Source: E44-bin32 sp034430615 (GTDB taxonomy: Bacteria; Chloroflexota; Anaerolineae; Anaerolineales; E44-bin32). From it: a stretch of DNA of 64,000 nt. Below the pieces are notes generated by a model. The model did not search any database. It was given only the letters and a program-made list of their open reading frames with translations, and was not told the origin of the DNA. The stretch is taken from assembly GCA_034430615.1 (NCBI GenBank), contig DAOUEJ010000017.1:1-64000 (forward strand), in the 5' to 3' direction. Made by a program: the position numbers and the translations under genes. Each line of letters begins with the position of its first letter. Position 1 is the stretch's first letter. This document shows, piece after piece, positions 50,776 through 58,827 of the stretch.

Positions 50776-51501
50776 ATGTCCGACACATTTCCTGTCCTGA
50801 TCCTTAATGCCCGCCCAGCAGCCGGAAAGAGCGAGATCATCCATGCCCTGAATCAGATCCCCACACTAGAGCGTAGCGCTCGTTTCCACATCGGAGAAAT
50901 GCATATCTTCGATGATTTCCCGATGCTGTGGAGTTGGTTCGAGGAGGATCGGCTACTGGAGCAGGTCTTCCACCGCCCACGCTTATATACCTCGATAGAT
51001 AGATATTTCCTGTACGACGATCTCTGGCACTTGCTCATTTGCCGCCTGGCGCTCGAATACGAAAAGTGGCAGCGTGATGCGGATGACTCACAAACTGCCA
51101 TCATTGAATTTTCGCGCGGTGCGAACCATGGGGGTTACCGGGCGGCCTATTCGCACCTGGGGGAGACGATCCTCAGCCGTAGCTCTTGCTTCTTCGTGCA
51201 GGTTTCCTATGAGGAGTCTCTCCGTAAGAACCGCGCCCGTTATAACCCCGACCGGCCAGATAGCATCCTTGAACATGGGTTATCAAACGAGAAGATGGAG
51301 CGGTTGTATCGCCAGGATGATTGGGATCAATTTACCTCCGACGACCCCGACTACCTTCGGGTAGGCAACCTGCGAATTCCCTATGTCACCTTCCAGAATG
51401 AAGACGATGTCACCACCGCAGGCGGCGATGCCCTGCTCGAGCGCCTCGAAGCAGCCTTTGATCACCTGTGGGGACTCTACCGGCCACAGGCAGCGGTATA
51501 A
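50776..51501 (+). CDS. P-loop NTPase of unknown function
   Basis: The 241-aa protein starts MSDTFPVLILNARPAAGKSE; the Walker A-like loop has Gly replaced by Ala at its first position (A-R-P-A-A-G-K-S). After that come EFSRGANHGGYRAAYSHLG and QVSYEESLRKNRARYNPDRP, resembling small kinases or adenylate-kinase-like proteins. I do not recognise the family; an unusual nucleoside or small-molecule kinase is a guess. The ATG at 50776 has AGGAG 9 bases upstream; a TTG three codons earlier is in frame. It is followed by the thioredoxin-VKOR gene on the same strand. Confidence 0.6.
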   Translation: MSDTFPVLILNARPAAGKSEIIHALNQIPTLERSARFHIGEMHIFDDFPMLWSWFEEDRLLEQVFHRPRLYTSIDRYFLYDDLWHLLICRLALEYEKWQRDADDSQTAIIEFSRGANHGGYRAAYSHLGETILSRSSCFFVQVSYEESLRKNRARYNPDRPDSILEHGLSNEKMERLYRQDDWDQFTSDDPDYLRVGNLRIPYVTFQNEDDVTTAGGDALLERLEAAFDHLWGLYRPQAAV

Positions 51502-51502
51502 T
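51497..51502 (+). promoter_or_regulatory. -10 element upstream of the thioredoxin-VKOR gene
   Basis: TATAAT followed by CCGCCC lies 40 bases before ATG 51543, at the end of the P-loop gene. It matches the TATAATCCGCC motif at 22670 and 7715. Confidence 0.35.
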
Positions 51503-51542
51503 CCGCCCGCAAGAAAAAACCAACGGATTGACCGGAGAGTAC

Positions 51543-52748
51543 ATGAAACGCCTTCTCATCCTCTTGCTTATCGGGATCGTCTTCCTTCCGCCCGCACTGC
51601 CTGCTGCAGCCCTGGGGACAACCGTTCAAGCGGTCCTGTTTTACTCACCAACCTGTCCTCACTGCTACCAGGTGATCACGGTCAACATGCCCCAGATTTC
51701 ACAGCAGTTCAATACCAGCGTAATCTGGAGTTATTACGGAGAGAACTACGATCCAACCAGTGAAGAAACACCCCCGCTCTTCGCCATGCAGGGTGATGCG
51801 CTGCAGGTCCTGTACGTGGATACGGCGACGGAACCGGGTAATGAACTCTTCAGCGCCGCGATTGAACGCTTCTCCGTGCCCCAATCCGACTGGGTCGTGC
51901 CGTTCATGGTGATCGGGGAAAATTACTACACCGGTGCGGTGGACATCCCTGAGCAGCTCCCGTTGATCCTTGATGCTGCAAAGCAACAGGGTGGGATCGC
52001 ATGGCCGGACATCCCCGGCTTGGACGTCTATCTCGCCCAGCTGCAGCTGTTTCCGGATCAAGTCACGTCAGGAGACGAGCCTGCACCCACGCAAGATGTA
52101 GCCTCACCGACCCCTTCACCATCAGAAGAGCCTCCTGCCCCTCCGGCAATCCTCGACCGGGATCCCGCAAATTTGTCGATCGGTGAGCGCATCATGCTCG
52201 ACCCGGCCGGTAACACGCTGTCCATCGTGGCCTTGATCGGGATGCTGCTGAGCCTGATCGCAGTCGGCCTGCGCTGGAACGGCCGTTTTTCACCAGTGGG
52301 CTCTGAACCGCTCTCAAATTGGATCCCGGTCCTGACCCTCGTGGGCCTGGGGGCTGCTGGCTACCTGGCGTATATTGCCGCAACCGGGAGCGAGGCCACC
52401 TGCGGCCCGGTCGGGGATTGCAACACCGTTGCCCAAAGCGAGTACTCCACGCTGCTCTTTGGGATCTCAAATGGCGCACTCGGCGTAGCAGGTTATGCCC
52501 TGATCTTGATCGGTTGGGTTGCGGCTCGCTTTGCGCCGGGGAAGCTCGCAAGCTTGGCCCGGATTGGGCTCTTCGCCGCTGCGCTGGGCGGCACCCTGTT
52601 CTCGGTCTACCTAACCTTTCTCGAGCCATTCGTGATCGGTGCCAGCTGTGCCTGGTGCCTGACCTCGGCTGTGCTGATCACAGCCTTGATGCTCCTGAGT
52701 GTCGGCCCCGCCAGGTCTGCCTATCTCGAGCAGCGACAAGGGGACTGA
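51543..52748 (+). CDS. Thioredoxin domain fused to a VKOR-type membrane disulfide oxidoreductase
   Basis: The 401-aa protein has a signal peptide (residues 1-24), an extracytoplasmic thioredoxin-like domain with C-P-H-C at 38-41, a Pro/Ser/Thr-rich linker (about 170-205) and a C-terminal membrane domain with four or five segments. The membrane part has the VKOR loop cysteines CGPVGDC, a following Ser/Thr-rich stretch (NTVAQSEYSTLLFG) and the CxxC of GASCAWCLTS near residue 362. It should catalyse disulfide formation using a quinone, with the thioredoxin domain passing electrons. The order Trx-VKOR is opposite to the more usual VKOR-Trx fusions. The start has GGAGAGTAC. Confidence 0.85.
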   Translation: MKRLLILLLIGIVFLPPALPAAALGTTVQAVLFYSPTCPHCYQVITVNMPQISQQFNTSVIWSYYGENYDPTSEETPPLFAMQGDALQVLYVDTATEPGNELFSAAIERFSVPQSDWVVPFMVIGENYYTGAVDIPEQLPLILDAAKQQGGIAWPDIPGLDVYLAQLQLFPDQVTSGDEPAPTQDVASPTPSPSEEPPAPPAILDRDPANLSIGERIMLDPAGNTLSIVALIGMLLSLIAVGLRWNGRFSPVGSEPLSNWIPVLTLVGLGAAGYLAYIAATGSEATCGPVGDCNTVAQSEYSTLLFGISNGALGVAGYALILIGWVAARFAPGKLASLARIGLFAAALGGTLFSVYLTFLEPFVIGASCAWCLTSAVLITALMLLSVGPARSAYLEQRQGD

Positions 52749-52871
52749 GCATCATTTCGGGCCTGATCCGCGCAGCGCCGGGCGGCTTAATTCCTCCCGG
52801 ATAGATCCCTCTTGCCCGGCGCCGGTGTATTTCCGATGTGACAATTCGCTACCTCCCGGCATCGAATGACG

Positions 52872-52877
52872 TAGAAT
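52872..52877 (+). promoter_or_regulatory. -10 element upstream of the DUF2892-like gene
   Basis: TAGAAT lies 31 bases before ATG 52909; GGAGGAAAAG follows as ribosome-binding site. Confidence 0.3.
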
Positions 52878-52908
52878 GGTATTCGTTCATATATCGATGG
52901 AGGAAAAG

Positions 52909-53142
52909 ATGGGTTTCGCAAAATTTATGTCCAGTGGTGCAGGCCGATTATTACGGATCGTTGCCGGCCTGGCTTTGATCCTGGTCGGGCTCATGGTTGT
53001 CGCCGGGACCTGGGGAATCGTGATCGCCGTGATCGGTCTGGTACCCTTCCTGGCCGGGATCTTCGACGTCTGCGTGATCGGCAAGCTCTTCATGGGCACG
53101 CCCTTCAAGGGCGCTGAAGTCCGCGCAAAGATCGAAGAATAA
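52909..53142 (+). CDS. Small membrane protein (DUF2892-like)
   Basis: The 77-aa protein has two transmembrane segments (about residues 12-32 and 33-55) with VGLMVVAGTWGIVIAVIGLV, followed by a region with FDVCVIGKLFMGTPFKGAEV, as in DUF2892 proteins, which are often fused to rhodanese. Its function is unknown. GGAGG is perfect. A stem-loop lies after its stop. Confidence 0.75.
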   Translation: MGFAKFMSSGAGRLLRIVAGLALILVGLMVVAGTWGIVIAVIGLVPFLAGIFDVCVIGKLFMGTPFKGAEVRAKIEE

Positions 53143-53160
53143 AGCCCAATTCAAGTTGTT

Positions 53161-53201
53161 GGAGGCAGGGGGTGGTGGGATCATCTTCACCTCCTGCCTC
53201 C
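53161..53201 (+). terminator. Stem-loop after the DUF2892-like gene
   Basis: A 9-bp perfect inverted repeat GGAGGCAGG / CCTGCCTCC, extended by more pairs, with a loop of about 20 bases, ends with TATCTT. It lies just before the ATG of the next gene (53212), which has no clear ribosome-binding site. Confidence 0.55.
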
Positions 53202-53211
53202 TATCTTCACG

Positions 53212-53838
53212 ATGATTGAACCCCTTTACACATTTCTGACGCTGGCCACGTACGGCGTGCTTCACAGCGTGCTAGCAACGAACCAGGCGAAGCAACTTGC
53301 AGAAAGCAAGCTTGGCTCCAGTGGCCGACGCTTCTACCGCATCACTTACAACCTGCTGGGCGGGTTGACGTTTCTGCCCGTGCTAGCTGTTACGGCGGCC
53401 TATCCCGGTGCGGAGATCTACCGCATCCCATGGCCCTGGACCGTGCTTTCCAGCCTCGGACAGGTCCTTGCAGTAAGCCTGCTGCTGGCCGGCTTGCAGC
53501 AAACTGATCCGTGGCGTTTCCTTGGGCTGCGTCAGTTGGTTGAAAGCCCTGCATCGCCCGGCCCTTCGCTCACAATCACCGGCCCTTATCGTTACGTGCG
53601 TCACCCGCTCTACAGCGCAGGTCTGCTCTTCATCTGGCTCACGCCGCTGATGACGACCAGCATCCTGGCGTTGAACATCGGGATAACACTCTACCTATAC
53701 ATCGGGAGTATCTTCGAGGAACGCCGGCTCGAACGGGAGTTGGGTCCGGCCTATGCCGACTACCGCCGGCAGGTGCCGCGCTTGATGCCATGGCGAATAT
53801 GGAGAAGGTCGGAGACACTGCCTCAGCATTCGGAATAG
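53212..53838 (+). CDS. Isoprenylcysteine carboxyl methyltransferase-like membrane protein
   Basis: The 208-aa protein has five or six transmembrane segments and the C-terminal ICMT/PEMT-type motif GPYRYVRHPLYSAGLLFIWL (R-H-P-x-Y) followed by EERRLERELGPAYADYRRQV. In this family the region binds S-adenosylmethionine. Bacterial members methylate unknown small or lipid substrates. There is no clear Shine-Dalgarno; it follows the stem-loop by 11 bases. Confidence 0.8.
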   Translation: MIEPLYTFLTLATYGVLHSVLATNQAKQLAESKLGSSGRRFYRITYNLLGGLTFLPVLAVTAAYPGAEIYRIPWPWTVLSSLGQVLAVSLLLAGLQQTDPWRFLGLRQLVESPASPGPSLTITGPYRYVRHPLYSAGLLFIWLTPLMTTSILALNIGITLYLYIGSIFEERRLERELGPAYADYRRQVPRLMPWRIWRRSETLPQHSE

Positions 53839-53944
53839 GGAACTTGAGGCGATATGCTTTACTGGATTGGCCTATCGGTTATTGATTTTAGTTTGTTATC
53901 ATTCCTCTGTGTGTAACCCAATCGACATTAGACCAGGAAAATCG

Positions 53945-54274
53945 ATGGAAAAACACTACATCTACTTCGAAGACCTCGCCGAACTGGCACCGGACGTGCC
54001 ATCGGATTCGATCCTCAGCCGCACTTTCCATGAGGACGAGCATCTAAAAGCGATCCTCTTCTCCTTCGCCGCCGGGCAGGAGCTATCCGAGCATACGGCC
54101 TCCCAACCGGCGATCCTGCACTTCCTGCAAGGTGAGGCAGATCTCAAGCTGGGCCCCGAGGAGCAGAAGGCAGGACCCGGCACCTGGGTCCGGATGCCGG
54201 CCAGGCTGCCGCACAGTGTGCATGCGCGCACGCCAGTTACGATGCTGCTCCTGCTGTATAAATCGCAATCGTAA
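53945..54274 (+). CDS. Cupin-domain protein
   Basis: The 109-aa protein is a single cupin barrel (LKAILFSFAAGQELSEHTAS, AILHFLQGEADLKLGPEEQK, GTWVRMPARLPHSVHARTPV), including His, Glu/Gln-like and His candidates for a metal. The function of such proteins varies. Start ATG 53945 follows AGGAAAA; upstream in-frame sequence is unlikely coding. Confidence 0.8.
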   Translation: MEKHYIYFEDLAELAPDVPSDSILSRTFHEDEHLKAILFSFAAGQELSEHTASQPAILHFLQGEADLKLGPEEQKAGPGTWVRMPARLPHSVHARTPVTMLLLLYKSQS

Positions 54275-54744
54275 TCACAAGCACATCAGACCAACCTGAT
54301 CTATGCTGCCTGCTCGGTTGAGCGATCACCCGCACGAATTTAGAGTGAGACAAATGTAAGCGCTAGGGCTGATCGTTGTTCACCCCCACCGGCATCAATC
54401 AAATTCCTCACGCAGCCCCATCCCGCTCAAACGCGCGCGGATTAGACCCCGCGCTCCGCGTGAGCCAACCGCCGCCAGTACGACGGTTATCGCAAACTGC
54501 CGCCTTCCTTTTATGGATGTTGCCAGTCAGCCTTACGTCTTTAGTAGCCGTGCTCACTAGTTCAATTTTCCTTTGCCTGGGGTGCACACCATCATTTTTC
54601 GCGCTATGCTGGGGCGTAACACGCAGCACTTTATGAAAGTACTTTCTTGAACGAGGTCTTTGAATGCGCCGCCAGTTCATGTTTTCCTTGAAGAACCTAC
54701 CTTAACGATGGTCTCCTTCGTGGAAGCGGGCTTCAGCTACTTTC
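54275..54744. other. Non-coding, AT-richer patch between the cupin gene and the pseudogene
   Basis: About 470 bases hold no intact gene. It contains the glycosyltransferase 3' remnant at 54395-54497 and a perfect 12-bp palindrome GAAAGTACTTTC near 54636. It is AT-richer than its neighbours, as expected for decaying or recently rearranged DNA. No tRNA or transposase was seen. Confidence 0.6.
54395..54497 (-). pseudogene. Remnant of a second glycosyltransferase 3' end
   Basis: Minus-strand bases 54497-54398 translate to TVVLAAVGSRGARGLIRARL then SGMGLREEFD and a stop. This closely matches the C-terminus of the intact GT2 at 55846-56913 (VVLAAVGSRGARGLIRERLS and GMGLREGVD). About 34 codons remain, with the upstream part lost, so it looks like the tail of a duplicated gene. 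Confidence 0.75.
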
Positions 54745-55818
54745 TTAATTCTAAGGATTGGATTGAGCCTCTGGTTCCTGGTCATCGATGCACTTGGCCT
54801 TATGGAATCCGCGAGCGGGATCCCCGCCTTGGAAGGCCTCGAGTTAGCCACAGCTGGTTTTCGCCGGCTCTGGATCGACGAATGGCTGCGCTGGGACAGC
54901 GTCCACTATCTGCGGATCGCCCAATTTGGGTACGCCGGGGATGAACGGTCGGGCTTCTTTCCTCTCTACCCCTTACTTGGCCGCGGTTTCGGCTGGCTCT
55001 TCGGCGGGGATGCGTGGCTCGGCCTGTTGGTCGTCAGCAATATGGCTGCTTTACTCTCGTTCTACCTTCTGGATCGTTGGATGGTCTCGCTAGGACGGGA
55101 ACAGCAGGCGCCATGGGCTCTGGCAGGACTGGCGATGTTTCCCACAGCGTTTTTCCTGGTTGCGGGGTATCCGCACTCCCTCCTCCTAATGCTTGTCTTT
55201 CTCGGGATTTGGAACATGGCGCGCGTGCATTGGACGCTGACTCTCCTCAGTGGTCTGGCTGCTGGTTTGACACACTCAACAGCCTTACCGCTCTCGTTCC
55301 TGTTTGCCTTTTGGCCAGGCCTGCGCCGATCCTACGGCCGCTACCTCAGCGCCCTTGGCTCACTGCTTGGAATCGCGGCGTTCCTGGCCTAGCGGGTGGG
55401 CGAAGGCTTCCCCCCTATGGTGAACTGCTCCGATCGATCTGGGGGCGGCAGTGGATCGCTCCCTGGTCTGCACTGCTGCAAGCCCAGGAGGGCTTGGGCT
55501 GGCCAGTCCTATTGTTCGATCGTGGCCGAACATTCTTATCGCTCTGGTTTCTATCTGCGCAATCGCCTGGGCTGCCAAGAACCTATCCCTACGGCACATA
55601 CTTTACCAGGCAAGCCGGTCGTACTGCTTCTTGCAATCGGAACCCGGCATGAATTTTTAGCCAGGATTGGCCGCTACGCACTCTCGGGATATCCGCTATT
55701 CGCTGCGCTGCCCGGGTTATACGGGTCAGGCCGCAAACGACTGCTTGCTCTCGCACTATCGGGGACAATCCAACTCTACCTGGCAGGGCTGTTTGTACTC
55801 TGGGCTTTCATAGGCTGA
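54712..55818 (+). pseudogene. Disrupted PIG-V-type mannosyltransferase gene
   Basis: Pieces in different frames look like one multi-spanning dolichol-type mannosyltransferase (PIG-V family): RIGLSLWFLVIDALGL, WLRWDSVHYLRIAQFGYAGD, GFFPLYPLLGRGFGWLFGGD and FPTAFFLVAGYPHS are in frame 1 until an in-frame TAG at 55390. Then PYGELLRSIWGRQWIAPWSA is in frame 3 after a C6 run at 55410-55415, and SWPNILIALVSICAIAWAAK in frame 2. RIGRYALSGYPLFAALPGLY returns in frame 1 and ends at 55818. At least one nonsense and two or three frameshifts make it a pseudogene, unless the assembly is faulty. No proper start codon was found. Confidence 0.8.
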
Positions 55819-55845
55819 ACTCAACGGACCTATGCTGCACAAGCT

Positions 55846-56913
55846 CTATGCCACTGCCCACCAATCCACGCCCTCGCGCAGCCCCATCCCACTCAAACGC
55901 TCGCGGATCAGGCCTCGCGCCCCGCGCGAACCAACCGCTGCCAGGACGACTGGCCTGGCGTGCTGCGCCAGGAGCTGTGGGAGATCTTGCGGGGGATAGA
56001 CCGGGCGGCCGCGCTTTTCGCGTCCGATCTTGGACGGATCGATATCGATGAAAGCGCGCAGCGGAGCGCCCTCGCGGTCGAGGTGTTTGGCGATGCGTCG
56101 CCCCATTTGACCCGCGCCCCAGATGATGAGCCCATCGCACTCACGCAGGGGCCCCAGTACCAGGTAGTGTGACTTTGCGCGCAGGAACTGCTCCACTGCG
56201 TAGTGCGAATCCGTGCGCGTGAGCCGGTCTGCGTGCTCTCGCCAGTAGAGCAGCACCTCCGGGACCTTGGCAAAACGCGCCCCGGCCAGGTAGAGCCGCA
56301 GCCAGAGATCGTAATCCTCCGGCCAGCCGCGCTCCTGATAACCGCCAAGGTCCTGCACCCAACGGCGTCGATATGTAACCGATGGGTGAGCAAGCGGGCT
56401 CTCGATGAAGATTTCACGCACGATCGACTCGTGATCGACGAGCCGGTTCAGCCAACCAAGGTATGCCTGGAAGCCTCCGCCCACATCACCTTCGGGGAAG
56501 CCCTCCACCAGGCTCCCGACGACCGTCAGTTCGTGATTGGTATTCATCATCTCGACCTGGCGCTCGAGCCGTTCCGGATGGGCGCGGTCATCAGCGTCCA
56601 GGCGCGCCACCAGAGCCCCCCGGCATGCCGACAAACCCGCGTTCAGCGCCGGAATAATTCCGGTATGCTCACGCCTAATCACACGCACGCGTGGATCACG
56701 ACCGGCCCAGCCCTGTAAACGTAGAAATGTCTCATCCCGCGAGCCATCATCCACTACCACGATCTCAAAGTCCGGGAATGTACCCTCGAGCAGCGATTGG
56801 ATCGCCACGTCCAGCGTGGCTGCTGCGTTGTAGCAGGGCATGAGCACCGAGACCTGTGGAGCGGGTGTGCTATCATCTGCTCGGTTGCGAAATTCGCTGG
56901 AGGGCTGACCCAT
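55846..56913 (-). CDS. Family-2 glycosyltransferase with C-terminal Rossmann-like domain
   Basis: The 355-aa protein starts with QVSVLMPCYNAAATLDVAIQ and has VVDDGSRDETFLRLQGW and VARLDADDRAHPERL (D-x-D) in the GT2 catalytic part (1-225). It then carries a C-terminal domain (about 235-350) with IIWGAGQMGRRIAKHLDREG, a nucleotide-binding Rossmann-like motif of the PglD-N type, unusual for a simple glycosyltransferase. Glycan transfer at the membrane or to another acceptor is expected. The ATG at 56913 overlaps the start codon of the divergent mscS (CATG). A longer reading frame into mscS is antisense and rejected. Confidence 0.83.
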   Translation of the reverse strand: MGQPSSEFRNRADDSTPAPQVSVLMPCYNAAATLDVAIQSLLEGTFPDFEIVVVDDGSRDETFLRLQGWAGRDPRVRVIRREHTGIIPALNAGLSACRGALVARLDADDRAHPERLERQVEMMNTNHELTVVGSLVEGFPEGDVGGGFQAYLGWLNRLVDHESIVREIFIESPLAHPSVTYRRRWVQDLGGYQERGWPEDYDLWLRLYLAGARFAKVPEVLLYWREHADRLTRTDSHYAVEQFLRAKSHYLVLGPLRECDGLIIWGAGQMGRRIAKHLDREGAPLRAFIDIDPSKIGREKRGRPVYPPQDLPQLLAQHARPVVLAAVGSRGARGLIRERLSGMGLREGVDWWAVA

Positions 56914-57745
56914 GGACTTCACCAACTTTTCATCCGAGGCCTTGCTCAAGTCGATTGTCGACTTCTTGCCCAATCTCGGCCTGGCGCTGTTGATCCTACT
57001 CATCGCTCGCCTGATCTCGCGCTGGGGGACGAAGCTCGTGCGCGGAGCCCTGGAGAAGCGCAAGCGCGACCCGGAGTTGATTGTACTCCTCGAGTTCCTC
57101 ACCCGCTGGGGCATCCTGGGTGTCGGGATCGTCTGGGCAATCGAGCAGATCGTACCGGGGCGTTTCGGCACGCTGCTGGCTGGGTTAGGTGTGGTGGGTG
57201 TCTCCCTCGGTTTTGCACTCCAGGATGTGGCCAAGAACTTCCTGGCCGGCATCCTTCTGCTCCTCACCAGCCCCTTCAATATCGGCGACACGATCCAGGT
57301 GAGTGGGTTTACCGGAAAGGTGCTGGCGATCAACTTCCGCTCAACCGAGCTGCGTGAGGTCGATGGCCGTTTCGTCATCATCCCCAACGCCGATGTCTTT
57401 GTCAACCCGATCGTCAACTTCAGCCGGGCCCCACGCCGGCGTGTGAGCCTCCCGCTCGGCATCACGATCGATACCGATCTCGATCTTGCCACGCGCGCCG
57501 CGTTTGAGGCTGTTTCCAGGGTTCCCGGCTTTATCGCTGATCCCGGCCCCCAGCTTCTTTTCGAAGCTTTTCAGGATTCAGTCATCCAGAGTACGCTCTT
57601 CTATTGGATCGATTCGAAAAACTTCGATTACACAGATGCGCAGACCGCCGGCGCCCGGGCTGTAAATGAGGCTTTCAAAGCCGCCGGGATTGGCATGCCC
57701 TACCCGACCGTGGAAGTCACCATGCTCGAGAACCCGACACACTGA
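56912..57745 (+). CDS. Small-conductance mechanosensitive channel (MscS family)
   Basis: The 277-aa protein has three transmembrane segments (about 18-38, 63-82, 90-115), with the pore helix motif GVVGVSLGFALQDVAKNFLAG and the beta domain GDTIQVSGFTGKVLAINFRSTEL, NADVFVNPIVNFSR, then the alpha-beta C-terminus. It opens under membrane tension to release solutes. GGAGGG precedes the ATG. A -10-like TATCAT lies about 40 bases upstream inside the divergent GT2 gene. A palindromic terminator follows. Confidence 0.93.
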   Translation: MDFTNFSSEALLKSIVDFLPNLGLALLILLIARLISRWGTKLVRGALEKRKRDPELIVLLEFLTRWGILGVGIVWAIEQIVPGRFGTLLAGLGVVGVSLGFALQDVAKNFLAGILLLLTSPFNIGDTIQVSGFTGKVLAINFRSTELREVDGRFVIIPNADVFVNPIVNFSRAPRRRVSLPLGITIDTDLDLATRAAFEAVSRVPGFIADPGPQLLFEAFQDSVIQSTLFYWIDSKNFDYTDAQTAGARAVNEAFKAAGIGMPYPTVEVTMLENPTH

Positions 57746-57782
57746 CCCATAGGAAAGATCAGAGCATTCCATCCGAAATGAA

Positions 57783-57806
57783 AAGGGCGATCTCGAGATC
57801 GCCCTT
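57783..57806. terminator. Bidirectional terminator between mscS and the oppF-like gene
   Basis: A 24-base perfect palindrome (AAGGGCGATCTC / GAGATCGCCCTT) lies between the convergent stops with A-rich and T-rich flanks. Confidence 0.8.
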
Positions 57807-57837
57807 GGTGTCGAATCACAATGACCAGACGTCATAT

Positions 57838-58827
57838 TTATTCCACCAGATGACAGGCCACCCAATGTCCTGGTTTCGCCTCCCGATACACCGGTTCATC
57901 GACAAAACAAACATCGGTAGCCACCGGGCAGCGTGTGTTAAAGTTGCAACCCACGGGCGGGTTGGCGGGGCTGGGGATATCTCCCTCGAGAATTATACGC
58001 GTGCGCCGGACTGCGACATCTGGATCCGGAATGGGCACTGCCGACATTAGTGCCTGCGTGTAGGGATGAAGCGGATTCAAATAAATCTCATCACGATCGG
58101 TTAATTCCACGATCTTGCCCAAATACATCACTGCCATGCGATCGCTGATATGTCGGACCATGCTAAGGTCATGCGCGATGAATAAATAGGTCAATCCGAG
58201 CTTTTCCTGTAATTCTTCCAACAAGTTGACCACCTGCGCCTGGATGGAGACATCCAGAGAGGAGATCGGCTCGTCACAGATGACCAGATCGGGGTTCAGT
58301 GCCAGGGCACGGGCGATGCCAATGCGCTGCCGCTGCCCGCCGGAGAACTCATGCGGATAGCGGTTGACGAAGTAAGGGTTGAGACCTACCATTTGCAGAA
58401 GGTCTTGCACGCGATCGTGCTTCTCTTTTCCGCGAGCAATGTTATGCACTTCAAGGGGTGCAGCGATGATGGAACCCACGGTCATGCGCGGGTTCAATGA
58501 GGCGTAAGGATCCTGAAAGATCATTTGCATCTGCCGACGCATTCGGCGCAAATCTCCACCGGTCACATCCGCTAAATTGACTCCACCGACGATAATCGCT
58601 CCGTCCGTCGGTTCATACAATCTAAGGATGGTCCGCCCTACTGTCGTCTTCCCGCAACCCGTTTCACCGACCAGCCCGAGCGTCTCGCCCTTGATGATGT
58701 CAAAACTGACGTCATTTACAGCTTTGATATCACCAACATGACGTTCAATGATAGTCCCCCGCATGATGGGGAAATATTTCTTCAGATTGCGGACTGAAAC
58801 CAAGGAACCATTCCCGCCGCTCATCAT
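57838..58827 (-). CDS. oppF: Peptide/nickel ABC transporter ATP-binding protein (OppF/DppF)
   Basis: The 329-aa protein has Walker A LGLVGETGCGKTTVGRTIL, the signature EFSGGQRQRIGIARALAL, Walker B LVICDEPISSLDVSIQAQVV and the C-terminal iron-sulfur-like or oligopeptide domain CNFNTRCPVATDVCFVDEPV. It forms a heterodimer with the OppD-like protein to energise import of oligopeptides. Start ATG 58827 overlaps the previous stop (ATGA). Confidence 0.95.
   Translation of the reverse strand: MMSGGNGSLVSVRNLKKYFPIMRGTIIERHVGDIKAVNDVSFDIIKGETLGLVGETGCGKTTVGRTILRLYEPTDGAIIVGGVNLADVTGGDLRRMRRQMQMIFQDPYASLNPRMTVGSIIAAPLEVHNIARGKEKHDRVQDLLQMVGLNPYFVNRYPHEFSGGQRQRIGIARALALNPDLVICDEPISSLDVSIQAQVVNLLEELQEKLGLTYLFIAHDLSMVRHISDRMAVMYLGKIVELTDRDEIYLNPLHPYTQALMSAVPIPDPDVAVRRTRIILEGDIPSPANPPVGCNFNTRCPVATDVCFVDEPVYREAKPGHWVACHLVE

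Noticed and set aside
54376..54636. An 86-codon plus-strand frame in the AT-richer patch
   Set aside because: It overlaps the glycosyltransferase remnant in antisense, has no ribosome-binding site and no recognisable domain.
54636..54647. GAAAGTACTTTC palindrome as a second operator of the 40283 type
   Set aside because: The core GTAC is shared but arms differ and it lies in decaying DNA with no promoter next to it.
54275..56913. A mobile element as the cause of the decayed patch
   Set aside because: No transposase, terminal inverted repeats or target duplications were seen; a simple duplication and decay fits better.
56914..57492. An upstream extension of the GT2 frame on the minus strand by about 190 codons
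   Set aside because: It is antisense to the well-supported mscS gene and low in recognisable motifs; it arises from a stop-poor antisense frame. The GT2 is started at 56913.
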